Shown here in pieces: positions 1 to 6,208 of a DNA stretch of 8,899 nt. The translations under genes and the position numbers were made by a program. The notes under the pieces were generated by a model. That model was not told the origin of the DNA. It searched no databases and was given only the letters and a program-made list of their open reading frames with translations. The stretch's first letter is position 1, and each line of letters starts with the position of its first letter. The stretch comes from Alphaproteobacteria bacterium (GTDB lineage: Bacteria; Pseudomonadota; Alphaproteobacteria; RF32; CAG-239): the NCBI GenBank assembly GCA_017477035.1, contig JAFUXW010000021.1, positions 1-8,899 on the forward strand, given 5' to 3'.

Positions 1-90
1 ACAAGAAATAACCATTAATATCAACGTTGATAATAATGGAACCTAGCTAAGTATAAATAATCGTAATTTTTCAGACAGCTCATCACGCAT
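1..90 (-). CDS. mreD: Probable mreD N-terminus (partial, with an in-frame TAG)
   Basis: An ATG at 90-88 lies one base after the mreC stop codon, the usual position of mreD in mreBCD operons. The frame reads MRDELSEKLRLFILS, then TAG (45-43), then VPLLSTLILMVISC up to the window edge. A short charged N-terminus followed by a hydrophobic first membrane segment fits MreD, a multi-pass inner-membrane protein of the rod-shape elongasome. The hydrophobic reading continues in the same frame after the TAG, which argues that this is one gene interrupted by a stop and not a chance short ORF. Later in-frame starts (TTG at 24-22, ATG at 15-13) have no ribosome site and would cut off most of the first membrane segment. 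Possible explanations are a pseudogene, a sequencing error, read-through of the TAG, or a short leader peptide with mreD starting elsewhere. The identification rests on position and hydrophobicity, since only 30 codons are visible. Confidence 0.45.
12..39. repeat. 28-base inverted repeat just after the TAG in mreD
   Basis: The left arm is CCATTAATATCAAC and the right arm is GTTGATAATAATGG. They are complementary at 13 of 14 positions, with one mismatch (18 against 33) and no spacer. In the minus-strand mRNA this can fold into a hairpin of 6 pairs, a U-U mismatch and 5 pairs, with a 4-base loop (ACGU). It begins three bases after the in-frame UAG of the putative mreD. A U-rich stretch follows on the mRNA side, so a weak terminator or attenuator is possible. 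The centre TATCAACGTTGATA is a perfect 14-base palindrome that could also be a protein binding site on DNA. The repeat is directly visible. Its role is unknown. Confidence 0.75.
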
Positions 91-91
91 C

Positions 92-961
92 TTATTTGCT
101 TTCATTAAATTCAGATGCTATGCCATCATTATTATTTGAAATACCATAATCAACAATCCTGACATATTCTATACGACTGATGTCGGCCATTGTTTCCACG
201 GTTATTTCTCCTCCTTGCACCGAGTTTACGAAACCGATTGGCAATCCGGCAGGAAACATCCCTCCTACACCGGAAGTAATCACAATATCTCCTTCTTGAA
301 CATCTGCTGATGAACGTAGGAATATAAGTTGTGGCAACATTGTATTATTCCCGCTCAAAATTGCTCTGACACGGGTTCTTTCTATTACTACCGGAATTTT
401 AGAATTGATATCGGTTACCAAGATGACTCTGGCATAGTGTCCGCTAACTTCATCAATGCGACCTATAACGCTTTCATCTCCAAGAACAATTTGCCCTTTT
501 TTTACAGCTTCATCACCAATATAGACAAGCAATATATGCGTGAAATTATCTCCGGATTCAGCTATTATTTTGGCGCTAATAAAAGAGGCTTCAGCAGGCG
601 GAACATAATTAAGCAATCTACCTAAAAGCTGATTTTCAACTTCCAGAGCTCTAACTTTATTTTGCAACATCATCATTTGCTTGTTTTCGGCGCGTAACTC
701 GCGATTTTCAATATAAATGTGGCTGATATCATAAAAGTAAGTGTAGATACGATGTATAATTCTTGATGGGTATTCCACTATCTGCATAACAGGCCCACTA
801 ACATCAAGAACGGCTTTATTAGCCGCTTCAATGACTACGCTGTCAACTTTACTCAAGATAATAAAAAAGAATGAAATTAAAAATAATATAACTACAATCA
901 GGCGACGCGCTAAAACTTTAAGTTCAGCAGTTTTAATTAAAAAAACTCCACGCTGCCTCAT
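92..961 (-). CDS. mreC: Rod shape-determining protein MreC
   Basis: MreC is a bitopic inner-membrane protein that links cytoplasmic MreB filaments to the periplasmic wall-synthesis enzymes PBP2 and RodA. The 289-residue sequence has the family layout: a basic cytoplasmic N-terminus, one membrane segment at about residues 20-38, a coiled coil rich in Glu, Asn, Lys and Leu at about 80-118, and a periplasmic beta-barrel region at about 125-272. The barrel includes the family-typical stretch at 224-243 (GDIVITSGVGGMFPAGLPIG). The ATG at 961 has an AAGGA ribosome site nine bases upstream, in the 21-base gap after mreB. The length is normal. It lies between mreB and the apparent mreD, the standard order. 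Confidence 0.96.
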   Translation of the reverse strand: MRQRGVFLIKTAELKVLARRLIVVILFLISFFFIILSKVDSVVIEAANKAVLDVSGPVMQIVEYPSRIIHRIYTYFYDISHIYIENRELRAENKQMMMLQNKVRALEVENQLLGRLLNYVPPAEASFISAKIIAESGDNFTHILLVYIGDEAVKKGQIVLGDESVIGRIDEVSGHYARVILVTDINSKIPVVIERTRVRAILSGNNTMLPQLIFLRSSADVQEGDIVITSGVGGMFPAGLPIGFVNSVQGGEITVETMADISRIEYVRIVDYGISNNNDGIASEFNESK

Positions 962-982
962 AGTGTTTAATCCTTTTTAATT

Positions 983-2023
983 TTAATCCATACTGGACAA
1001 TACGTCTTTTAAACGTGCAAATTCATCTAGAGCCATGCCTGAACCTATTGCCACACAAGAAAGAGGATCTTCGGCAATGGTGACCGGTAAACCGGTAGCT
1101 TCGCGTAACACTTTATCCAAATCTGTCAATAATGCACCGCCACCGGTGAGGACAATCCCTTTATCAACAATATCAGCTGCTAATTCCGGCGCTGTATTTT
1201 CCAATGCAATTTTTACAGCTTCCACAATATCGGCAACCGGCTCCATCAGACTTTCAGCAATCTGTCTTTCGGTTATGGTAATTTCTTTCGGAACTCCGTT
1301 AACTAAATCGCGACCTTTAATTTCCACGCTGCGTCCTTCCCCATTTTCAGGCAAACAGGCCGATCCGATTTCTTTTTTGATTTTTTCGGCACTGCTTTCA
1401 CCTACTAACAAATTCATATTACGGCGAATATAGTTAACGATGGCTATATCCATTTTATCACCACCTACTCGTACCGAACGAGCATAGACAACGCCCTTAA
1501 GTGATAATACGGCAACTTCGGTTGTTCCTCCGCCGATATCAACCACCATACTTCCGGTAGGTTCGGTAATAGGTAACCCTGCTCCGATAGCGGCTGCCAT
1601 AGGCTCTTCAATAAGCAATACTTTATGAGCTCCGGCGTGATATGCCGAGTCTTTAATAGCTCGCTTTTCAACTTCGGTAGCACCGGATGGAACACAAATA
1701 ACAATCATCGGAGTAACAAACATACTGCGATTATGTACTTTGCAAATGAAATATTTTATCATTTCTTCGGCTATTTGAAAATCAGCAATAACTCCGTCTT
1801 TAAGCGGACGAATGGCGCTGATATGGCCGGGAGTGCGTCCCAACATACGTTTTGCCTCGTTTCCTACGGCTAAAACTCTTTTACGCCCTTTGTATTCTTC
1901 GATTGCCACCACCGACGGCTCATTCAACACTATTCCACGTCCGCGAACGTGAACTAAAGTATTAGCTGTTCCTAAATCAATTGCCATATCGGCGGAAAAC
2001 ATATTCAATAATCTTGCAAACAT
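983..2023 (-). CDS. mreB: Rod shape-determining protein MreB (bacterial actin)
   Basis: MreB is an actin-like ATPase that forms membrane-bound filaments steering lateral peptidoglycan synthesis. The nucleotide-binding motifs are all present. Numbered from the ATG at 2023, these are DLGTANT at 16-22, the LIEEPMAAAIGAG region near 137-149, the second phosphate loop DIGGGTTEVAV at 162-172, and the adenosine motif TGGGALL at 293-299. The protein is 346 residues, normal for the family. A GTG at 2029 would add two residues, but the GGAG ribosome site sits only three bases from that GTG and nine bases from the ATG at 2023, so the ATG is preferred. The stretch running through DLVNGVPKEI and PELAADIVDKGIVLTGGGALL closely resembles alphaproteobacterial MreB and is the best lineage clue in the window. 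Confidence 0.98.
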   Translation of the reverse strand: MFARLLNMFSADMAIDLGTANTLVHVRGRGIVLNEPSVVAIEEYKGRKRVLAVGNEAKRMLGRTPGHISAIRPLKDGVIADFQIAEEMIKYFICKVHNRSMFVTPMIVICVPSGATEVEKRAIKDSAYHAGAHKVLLIEEPMAAAIGAGLPITEPTGSMVVDIGGGTTEVAVLSLKGVVYARSVRVGGDKMDIAIVNYIRRNMNLLVGESSAEKIKKEIGSACLPENGEGRSVEIKGRDLVNGVPKEITITERQIAESLMEPVADIVEAVKIALENTAPELAADIVDKGIVLTGGGALLTDLDKVLREATGLPVTIAEDPLSCVAIGSGMALDEFARLKDVLSSMD

Positions 2024-2058
2024 CTGCACTTACTCCAATTTTAATATTATTTTTACCT

Positions 2059-2085
2059 TTTATAACAGTTCGTCTTAATGTGCAA
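2059..2085 (-). promoter_or_regulatory. Weak candidate promoter for mreBC(D)
   Basis: Read on the minus strand, TTGCAC (2085-2080) could serve as a -35 box and TATAAA (2064-2059) as a -10 box in the 65-base gap between miaA and mreB. The 15-base spacer is shorter than ideal. I see no terminator hairpin after miaA, so mreB may also be transcribed by read-through. This is inferred from sequence match alone. Confidence 0.25.
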
Positions 2086-2094
2086 GTGATATTT

Positions 2095-3030
2095 TTATAG
2101 ATTTAATGACTTTTTGATTATATCTATAAAATCATCCTGACCAATATAAGCCTTATCAAAAATCACATCAGCCGGTAATTTGTTTCTAAGCCAAGTTCGT
2201 TGTCGTTTGGCGTATTGACGAGTGTGTAATTTTGCTAATTCTAAAGCTTCTTCAAGAGATTTTTCACCACGTACAAACATACTTAACTCAGGAACTCCCA
2301 AAGCTTTCATTGCCGGCAAGTTATCTGATAAATTTCTCTTTGTTAATGTTTCTATTTCTTTAATTACACCCTGCTCAAACACCATTTTATCCAAGCGTCT
2401 TTTGCAGCGCTTGGCAATTTCATCTATTGATGGAACTATTTTTACCACACAAAAATTAGCTTCCGGAAGCTTTTTTATCAAAGGTTTTTTATACCATTCT
2501 GTTACCGTTGTTTTGGTGTATTCGTAAATTTCGACAGCTCTTGTAATTCTAGTTTTATCATTAGCTCCGATTTTAAGAGCCGTTCGTTCATCAATACTCA
2601 ATAAATATTGATAAAGGGACGCTAAACCTTTTTCTTGCAGGCGTAAATTTATTTTATCTCTAACTTCTTTGTTTACTTCAGGAACCGGAGTAACTCCGTT
2701 AATCAAGGCATTAATGTAAAATCCGGTTCCTCCTACAACTATAGGCAAACGCTTTTCCGCCCATATTTTTTTGATTTCCGTGACGCAAAGTTCAAGCCAA
2801 TCAACTACATTACCGCGAATTGAACAGTCATAAAGTTCATATAAGCGATGTTCTGCTTCAGCTTTTTCGTTTTTGTTCGGAGTCGCAGCAATGATAGGAA
2901 TATCTTTGTAGATTTGCATAGCATCACAATTGAGTATAACTCCGTTAAAGGCTTTTGCTGATTTTATAGCAAGAGCAGACTTACCGGATGCTGTCGGTCC
3001 GGCAATTATTAAAACCGGATTTTTACGCAG
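2095..3030 (-). CDS. miaA: tRNA dimethylallyltransferase MiaA, apparent CTG start
   Basis: MiaA transfers a dimethylallyl group from DMAPP to N6 of A37, next to the anticodon in tRNAs reading codons that begin with U. The first ATG in this frame (2919) lies after the essential P-loop and the catalytic Asp and would give a truncated protein of 274 residues. Upstream of it the frame encodes GPTASGKS (residues 11-18), the family P-loop, and NCDAMQIY, whose Asp36 matches the catalytic Asp. Between the preceding in-frame stop and the P-loop there is no ATG, GTG or TTG. The only plausible start is CTG at 3030-3028, five bases after a strong GAGGAG ribosome site (3041-3036), giving 311 residues, a normal length. 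Other motifs are VVGGTGFYINAL, and a C-terminal region ending in YAKRQRTWLRNKL, as is usual near the end of MiaA. The usual DSMQ is DAMQ here. The gene starts two bases after the trhP stop and is probably coupled to it. Confidence 0.93.
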   Translation of the reverse strand: MRKNPVLIIAGPTASGKSALAIKSAKAFNGVILNCDAMQIYKDIPIIAATPNKNEKAEAEHRLYELYDCSIRGNVVDWLELCVTEIKKIWAEKRLPIVVGGTGFYINALINGVTPVPEVNKEVRDKINLRLQEKGLASLYQYLLSIDERTALKIGANDKTRITRAVEIYEYTKTTVTEWYKKPLIKKLPEANFCVVKIVPSIDEIAKRCKRRLDKMVFEQGVIKEIETLTKRNLSDNLPAMKALGVPELSMFVRGEKSLEEALELAKLHTRQYAKRQRTWLRNKLPADVIFDKAYIGQDDFIDIIKKSLNL

Positions 3031-3041
3031 TTTTACTCCTC
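3028..3041 (-). promoter_or_regulatory. Strong Shine-Dalgarno site that sets the miaA CTG start
   Basis: GAGGAG at 3041-3036 forms the last two codons (Glu-Glu) of trhP. It is followed by TAAAA, which includes the trhP stop, and then CTG at 3030-3028. The five-base spacing and the nearly ideal match to the 16S rRNA tail could compensate for a poor start codon. Ribosomes finishing trhP would be placed directly on it, which suggests translational coupling. Confidence 0.7.
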
Positions 3042-4442
3042 AATCGGGCAACCTTCTATAAGCTGATTAAATTCAGCACGTTTGCGATTATACATTTCTT
3101 GATTTTCACCTTTTAACCCCTGCTTTTTGCGGGCAATTACATATTGCGGCAAAAGTTTTTTAATTTGTTCAATCGGCTTATTCCAGCTTTGCGGACGAAT
3201 ACGTATTTTCTTTCCTTCTCCGGCAGAAACGCGCGGAGTTACTTCACCGCTTATGGCATCTTCAAATTCGGATAAAACTAATTTTTCATTATCCATTGTC
3301 TGCGGAATCAAAAACTCAATTTCTTCGCCGGAATTAATATAATTGCGAATTTCAAAAATAGCATCATTTCCTTGCCATTCAACAATAGAACCTGCAAACA
3401 ACCATTCTCCCAAGGTGCGTGTATATTCATAATTTTGGCTGATATTTGTCAGTTTGCCGTCATGAAATCCCAAGCAGTATCCGCGATTTTGTAAAGCGTA
3501 TAAATCCTTCATATATTTGTTAAAATCCCAATTTTGCGGATCTGCATAATAATCATCTATCGCCTGTCTGTATGCTCGGGCAACTGTTCCCGCATAGTAT
3601 TCGGTTTTATTGCGTCCCTCGACTTTGAGAGAATCCATACCTATTTTCAAAATTTCGTTTAAGCGAGGCATTAAACACATATCTTTGGAGTTAAGCAAAT
3701 ATCCGCCGTGTTCATCTTCAACTACTTCATAGTATTCACCGGGGCGAAAATCTTCCTCAAGCAAAAACTCAAACGCTTTAGCGTTATCCTGATTTATTTC
3801 AATTTCTTTAATTGTGCCGTCCTTTAGGCGCAAGTGCATTTTATAATGCCATCTGCAACAATGAGCACATTTACCTTTATTGGCACTTCTATCTGCCATA
3901 AAATTAGATATAAGACATCTACCGGAATAAGACATACACATAGCACCATGAATGAAGCACTCGAGCAGTATATCTGGGCAGTGATTGCGAATTTCTTCCA
4001 TCTCTGCAAAAGTAACTTCACGTCCCAATACGCACAAACTTGCTCCCATTGACTGCCAAAACTTTACGGTTTGTGCTGAACAAATATTGACTTGAGTGGA
4101 AACAAATCGTTTCAGTTCGGGAGCGTGTTGTTGTAAATAATAGAAAACTCCGGGATCGGCAACTAAAACCCCGTCCGGCTGTAAATCTTGCAATGTTTTA
4201 ACAAACTGCGGGAGCTTTTCAGCTTCTTCATTATGGATGTATAAATTCAGTGTCAAATAAATTTTTTTGCCTTGTGAGTGCACAAAATTAATACCGTCAT
4301 GTAAATCTTCCAATGTAAATTTTGATTGTGTTCGTAGGCTCATATCCGGAGTTCCGGCATAAACAGCATCAGCACCATATAAGATAGCTGTTTTTAATTT
4401 CACCAATGAGCCGGCAGGTAATAAAAGTTCAGCTTTTTTCAT
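3033..4442 (-). CDS. trhP: U32-family tRNA hydroxylation protein, TrhP/YegQ-like
   Basis: This 469-residue protein belongs to the peptidase U32 family, now known to include RNA hydroxylation proteins rather than only proteases. TrhP makes 5-hydroxyuridine at wobble position U34 of several tRNAs, needing prephenate and an iron-sulfur cluster. The N-terminal barrel begins ELLLPAGSLVKLKTAILYGA. The family signature at 161-197 contains ECFIHGAMCMSYSGRC followed by NKGKCAHCCR, with Cys169, Cys176, Cys192, Cys195 and Cys196 as candidate cluster ligands. A C-terminal U32 domain (about 340-440) follows. The size and single-signature layout fit TrhP better than the longer 23S rRNA enzyme RlhA. The ATG overlaps the upstream stop by one base (TAATG), with AAGG ten bases before it. 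Its partner miaA follows directly, so two anticodon-loop modifiers sit together. The family is certain. The exact RNA target is inferred. Confidence 0.88.
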   Translation of the reverse strand: MKKAELLLPAGSLVKLKTAILYGADAVYAGTPDMSLRTQSKFTLEDLHDGINFVHSQGKKIYLTLNLYIHNEEAEKLPQFVKTLQDLQPDGVLVADPGVFYYLQQHAPELKRFVSTQVNICSAQTVKFWQSMGASLCVLGREVTFAEMEEIRNHCPDILLECFIHGAMCMSYSGRCLISNFMADRSANKGKCAHCCRWHYKMHLRLKDGTIKEIEINQDNAKAFEFLLEEDFRPGEYYEVVEDEHGGYLLNSKDMCLMPRLNEILKIGMDSLKVEGRNKTEYYAGTVARAYRQAIDDYYADPQNWDFNKYMKDLYALQNRGYCLGFHDGKLTNISQNYEYTRTLGEWLFAGSIVEWQGNDAIFEIRNYINSGEEIEFLIPQTMDNEKLVLSEFEDAISGEVTPRVSAGEGKKIRIRPQSWNKPIEQIKKLLPQYVIARKKQGLKGENQEMYNRKRAEFNQLIEGCPIEE

Positions 4443-5206
4443 TATTTTTCAACCTTAATTTTTGTAGTTACAGCTTGCAATTTGCCAAACGGAGTGCTTG
4501 GCACTTCTATTTTGGCGATGAACGGAGCTTTTGTCTCTTTATCCCTTAAAATCCACATATATACGGGGGTATCTTTATCAATCAAAAATCCGGCATCAGG
4601 ATTATCTACAACTTCTAAAGAATATTGGCATTTATCAGCTTTACCTTCAAAAAACTCCGTCTTGATTTTTTCCGATTTTATCTTCTTGACTGTTGATAAT
4701 GAATATTTTTTGCCGTTAAAAGAATAACTCTTGAAGTCGCATTTACCGGTGCGAATAATTTGTTCAATTAAAACCCCGAATACCGATAACAAATCTATGG
4801 AGCGGTTATATTTGGGGTTAATGGTAATAGGCATAATTGCTTTTTTACCATCTTTAACGCTGATGCGTTCTTGCGGAATGCCGTCCTTATAGGTAATTTC
4901 TTTTGTGCGATGACTGAAACGAGACTTTGTTTCGTAAAAATAATCCTGTGGCTTAAAATTGCTATCTTTGTATGTTCCGACAGCATGATACTCTGCCGTA
5001 AAAGGATAAAGAGTTCCAAAAGTTCCGGTAGTTTTAAGTTTAGTTTTTATATCATAATCTTTTTCATGATAAAAACTGTATGTCAGACTTTGTTCACAGG
5101 CATCAAATATTCCGATTCGTGTTTTCATTTCCTGAGTAACCTGCAAAGCGTTAGCCGAATTTATCATTGTTAAAAAACCTGTCAAAAATATAAGAATACG
5201 TTTCAT
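4442..5206 (-). CDS. Secreted DUF3108-domain protein
   Basis: The protein resembles DUF3108 (PF11306) proteins of Proteobacteria, which have no firmly established role. From the ATG at 5206 it begins MKRILIFLTGFLTMINSANA, a clear signal peptide with a likely cleavage site after ANA at residue 20, so the mature part is probably periplasmic. The rest is rich in beta-strand-like and charged segments, including a YHAVGTYKDSNFKPQDYFYE stretch and a late MWILRDKETKAPFIAKIEVP stretch typical of the family. An alternative ATG at 5218 has AAGGA directly against it with no spacing, whereas AAGGA is 12 bases from the 5206 ATG. The later start also gives the better signal peptide. It is first in a likely operon with trhP and miaA, but nothing connects it functionally to tRNA modification. 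The family assignment is from memory of sequence style. Confidence 0.75.
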   Translation of the reverse strand: MKRILIFLTGFLTMINSANALQVTQEMKTRIGIFDACEQSLTYSFYHEKDYDIKTKLKTTGTFGTLYPFTAEYHAVGTYKDSNFKPQDYFYETKSRFSHRTKEITYKDGIPQERISVKDGKKAIMPITINPKYNRSIDLLSVFGVLIEQIIRTGKCDFKSYSFNGKKYSLSTVKKIKSEKIKTEFFEGKADKCQYSLEVVDNPDAGFLIDKDTPVYMWILRDKETKAPFIAKIEVPSTPFGKLQAVTTKIKVEK

Positions 5207-5236
5207 TTCATTAGTCATTCCTTAAACAATTTTACC

Positions 5237-5242
5237 TACAAT
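5237..5242 (+). promoter_or_regulatory. Candidate -10 box for ddl
   Basis: TACAAT at 5237-5242 is one base from the TATAAT consensus and lies 37 bases before the ddl ATG. No good -35 box is visible at the right distance, so this is a weak call. The ribosome site AAAGGA at 5263-5268 lies downstream, ten bases before the start codon. Confidence 0.3.
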
Positions 5243-5257
5243 AGCAGAAATTTTCAG

Positions 5258-5287
5258 ATTATAAAGGAAAAAAAAGCAATGGCTCAA
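5258..5287 (-). promoter_or_regulatory. Promoter for the DUF3108-trhP-miaA operon
   Basis: On the minus strand TTGAGC (5287-5282) is followed by an 18-base spacer and a perfect TATAAT (5263-5258). This gives a predicted leader of roughly 45 bases before the ATG at 5206. The -35 box lies over the first codons of ddl, so the two divergent units share DNA here and could interfere with each other. Inferred from consensus match. Confidence 0.55.
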
Positions 5288-6187
5288 AAAATTTTATTGC
5301 TGTATGGAGGTTTTTCGGCAGAACGCGAGGTTAGTATTTCTGCTAAAGATGATATTGCCTCAGCCCTTACCGCTAAGGGGTATAAAGTTATAGAACATAA
5401 TTTGACCAATGTGTGGAACTTGTTGGAAACAATAAAAAATACTAATCCTGATGTTGTATACAACGGATTATATGGTAATTGGGGAGAAGACGGAGAAATA
5501 CAGTCATTTCTCGATATGTTGCAAATACCATATACTCATTCTTCTGCAAAATCTTCTGTATTGGGAATGGACAAGGATTTATGCAAACTTATTGCTTTAC
5601 AAAACGGGGTGAAAGTTGCTCGCGGTGTAAAAACAACTTTTGCCGAATATCAAAAAAACGGCAGTCCGTTAAAATTTCCCTATGTAGTTAAACCCGTGTC
5701 AGATGGTTCAAGCGTCGGCGTTTTTATTGTCAGAAATAAACAAGATGAAAAAAGTGTCAATTACGCGAATGAAAATGCAGAAATTTTAGTTGAAGAATAT
5801 ATTTCCGGACGGGAACTTACTGCTATGTGTTTGGCGGGAAAAGCCTATTGTGTTACTGAACTTAAAGCAAAAAACGATTTTTATGATTATTATGCAAAAT
5901 ACACTTCCGGAATGACAGAACATATTTTGCCGGCACCTATTGATGAAAATGTGGAAAATACGTGTAAACAATATGCTGAAATTATGCATAAGGCCTTAAA
6001 TTGCAACACTCTTTCACGTTGTGATTTTCGTTATAATCCGCAAGACGGAGTCGTTTTCTTGGAAATTAATACCAATCCGGGGATGACAAAACTTTCATTG
6101 GTTCCGGAGCAAGCGCGATATATTGGGATATCGTATGCCGATTTATGTGATAAACTGATTAAAAATGCAACTTATCGCCAAAGGTAA
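5279..6187 (+). CDS. ddl: D-alanine--D-alanine ligase
   Basis: Ddl joins two D-alanines using ATP in the cytoplasm, supplying the dipeptide that MurF adds to the peptidoglycan precursor and that vancomycin binds. The 302-residue length is typical. ATP-grasp features are visible: GGFSAEREVS with Glu15, KPVSDGSSVGV with Lys138 and Ser144, the FYDYYAKYTSGMTEH region with Lys207 and Tyr208, RCDF with Asp249, and the C-terminal signature EINTNPGMTKLSLVPEQA with Glu262 and Asn264. Tyr208 matches the Tyr seen in D-Ala-D-Ala ligases, as opposed to the Phe of D-lactate-type ligases. One oddity is GLYGNWGEDG at 63-72, where most family members have HG and not YG. In many Proteobacteria ddl sits in the division and cell-wall cluster. 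Here it stands alone between the DUF3108 gene and trpS, although it is in the same neighbourhood as mreBC. Confidence 0.96.
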   Translation: MAQKILLLYGGFSAEREVSISAKDDIASALTAKGYKVIEHNLTNVWNLLETIKNTNPDVVYNGLYGNWGEDGEIQSFLDMLQIPYTHSSAKSSVLGMDKDLCKLIALQNGVKVARGVKTTFAEYQKNGSPLKFPYVVKPVSDGSSVGVFIVRNKQDEKSVNYANENAEILVEEYISGRELTAMCLAGKAYCVTELKAKNDFYDYYAKYTSGMTEHILPAPIDENVENTCKQYAEIMHKALNCNTLSRCDFRYNPQDGVVFLEINTNPGMTKLSLVPEQARYIGISYADLCDKLIKNATYRQR

Positions 6188-6208
6188 AAGCAATGTTTTT
6201 GCTTAACC
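6183..6208. terminator. Imperfect hairpin between converging ddl and trpS
   Basis: AAGCAA (6188-6193) pairs with TTGCTT (6199-6204) around a five-base loop, and GGT (6183-6185) can pair with ACC (6206-6208) across a small internal bulge. The structure covers the stop codons of both genes and could end transcription from either side. The stem is short and there is no long run of U on the plus-strand side, so this is a tentative call. Confidence 0.35.

Noticed and set aside
12..39. Calling the inverted repeat a standard intrinsic terminator of mreBC
   Set aside because: The stem is almost all A-T with a central mismatch, the U-rich tail is broken, and it lies inside a frame that reads like mreD.
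21..83. Short ORF from ATG 83-81 ending in TGA near 21
   Set aside because: Its 20 residues are not hydrophobic and do not resemble MreD, while the frame from 90 does on both sides of the TAG.
1035..1433. Plus-strand ORF of 132 codons opposite mreB
   Set aside because: It lies fully antisense to a well-conserved gene and its translation has low-complexity, shadow-like composition with no recognisable domain.
2021..2029. mreB starting at GTG 2029
   Set aside because: GGAG is only three bases from the GTG but nine from the ATG at 2023, so the ATG is the better start. The difference is two residues.
2095..2919. miaA starting at the ATG at 2919
   Set aside because: This form lacks the GPTASGKS P-loop and the catalytic Asp, both encoded in the same frame just upstream.
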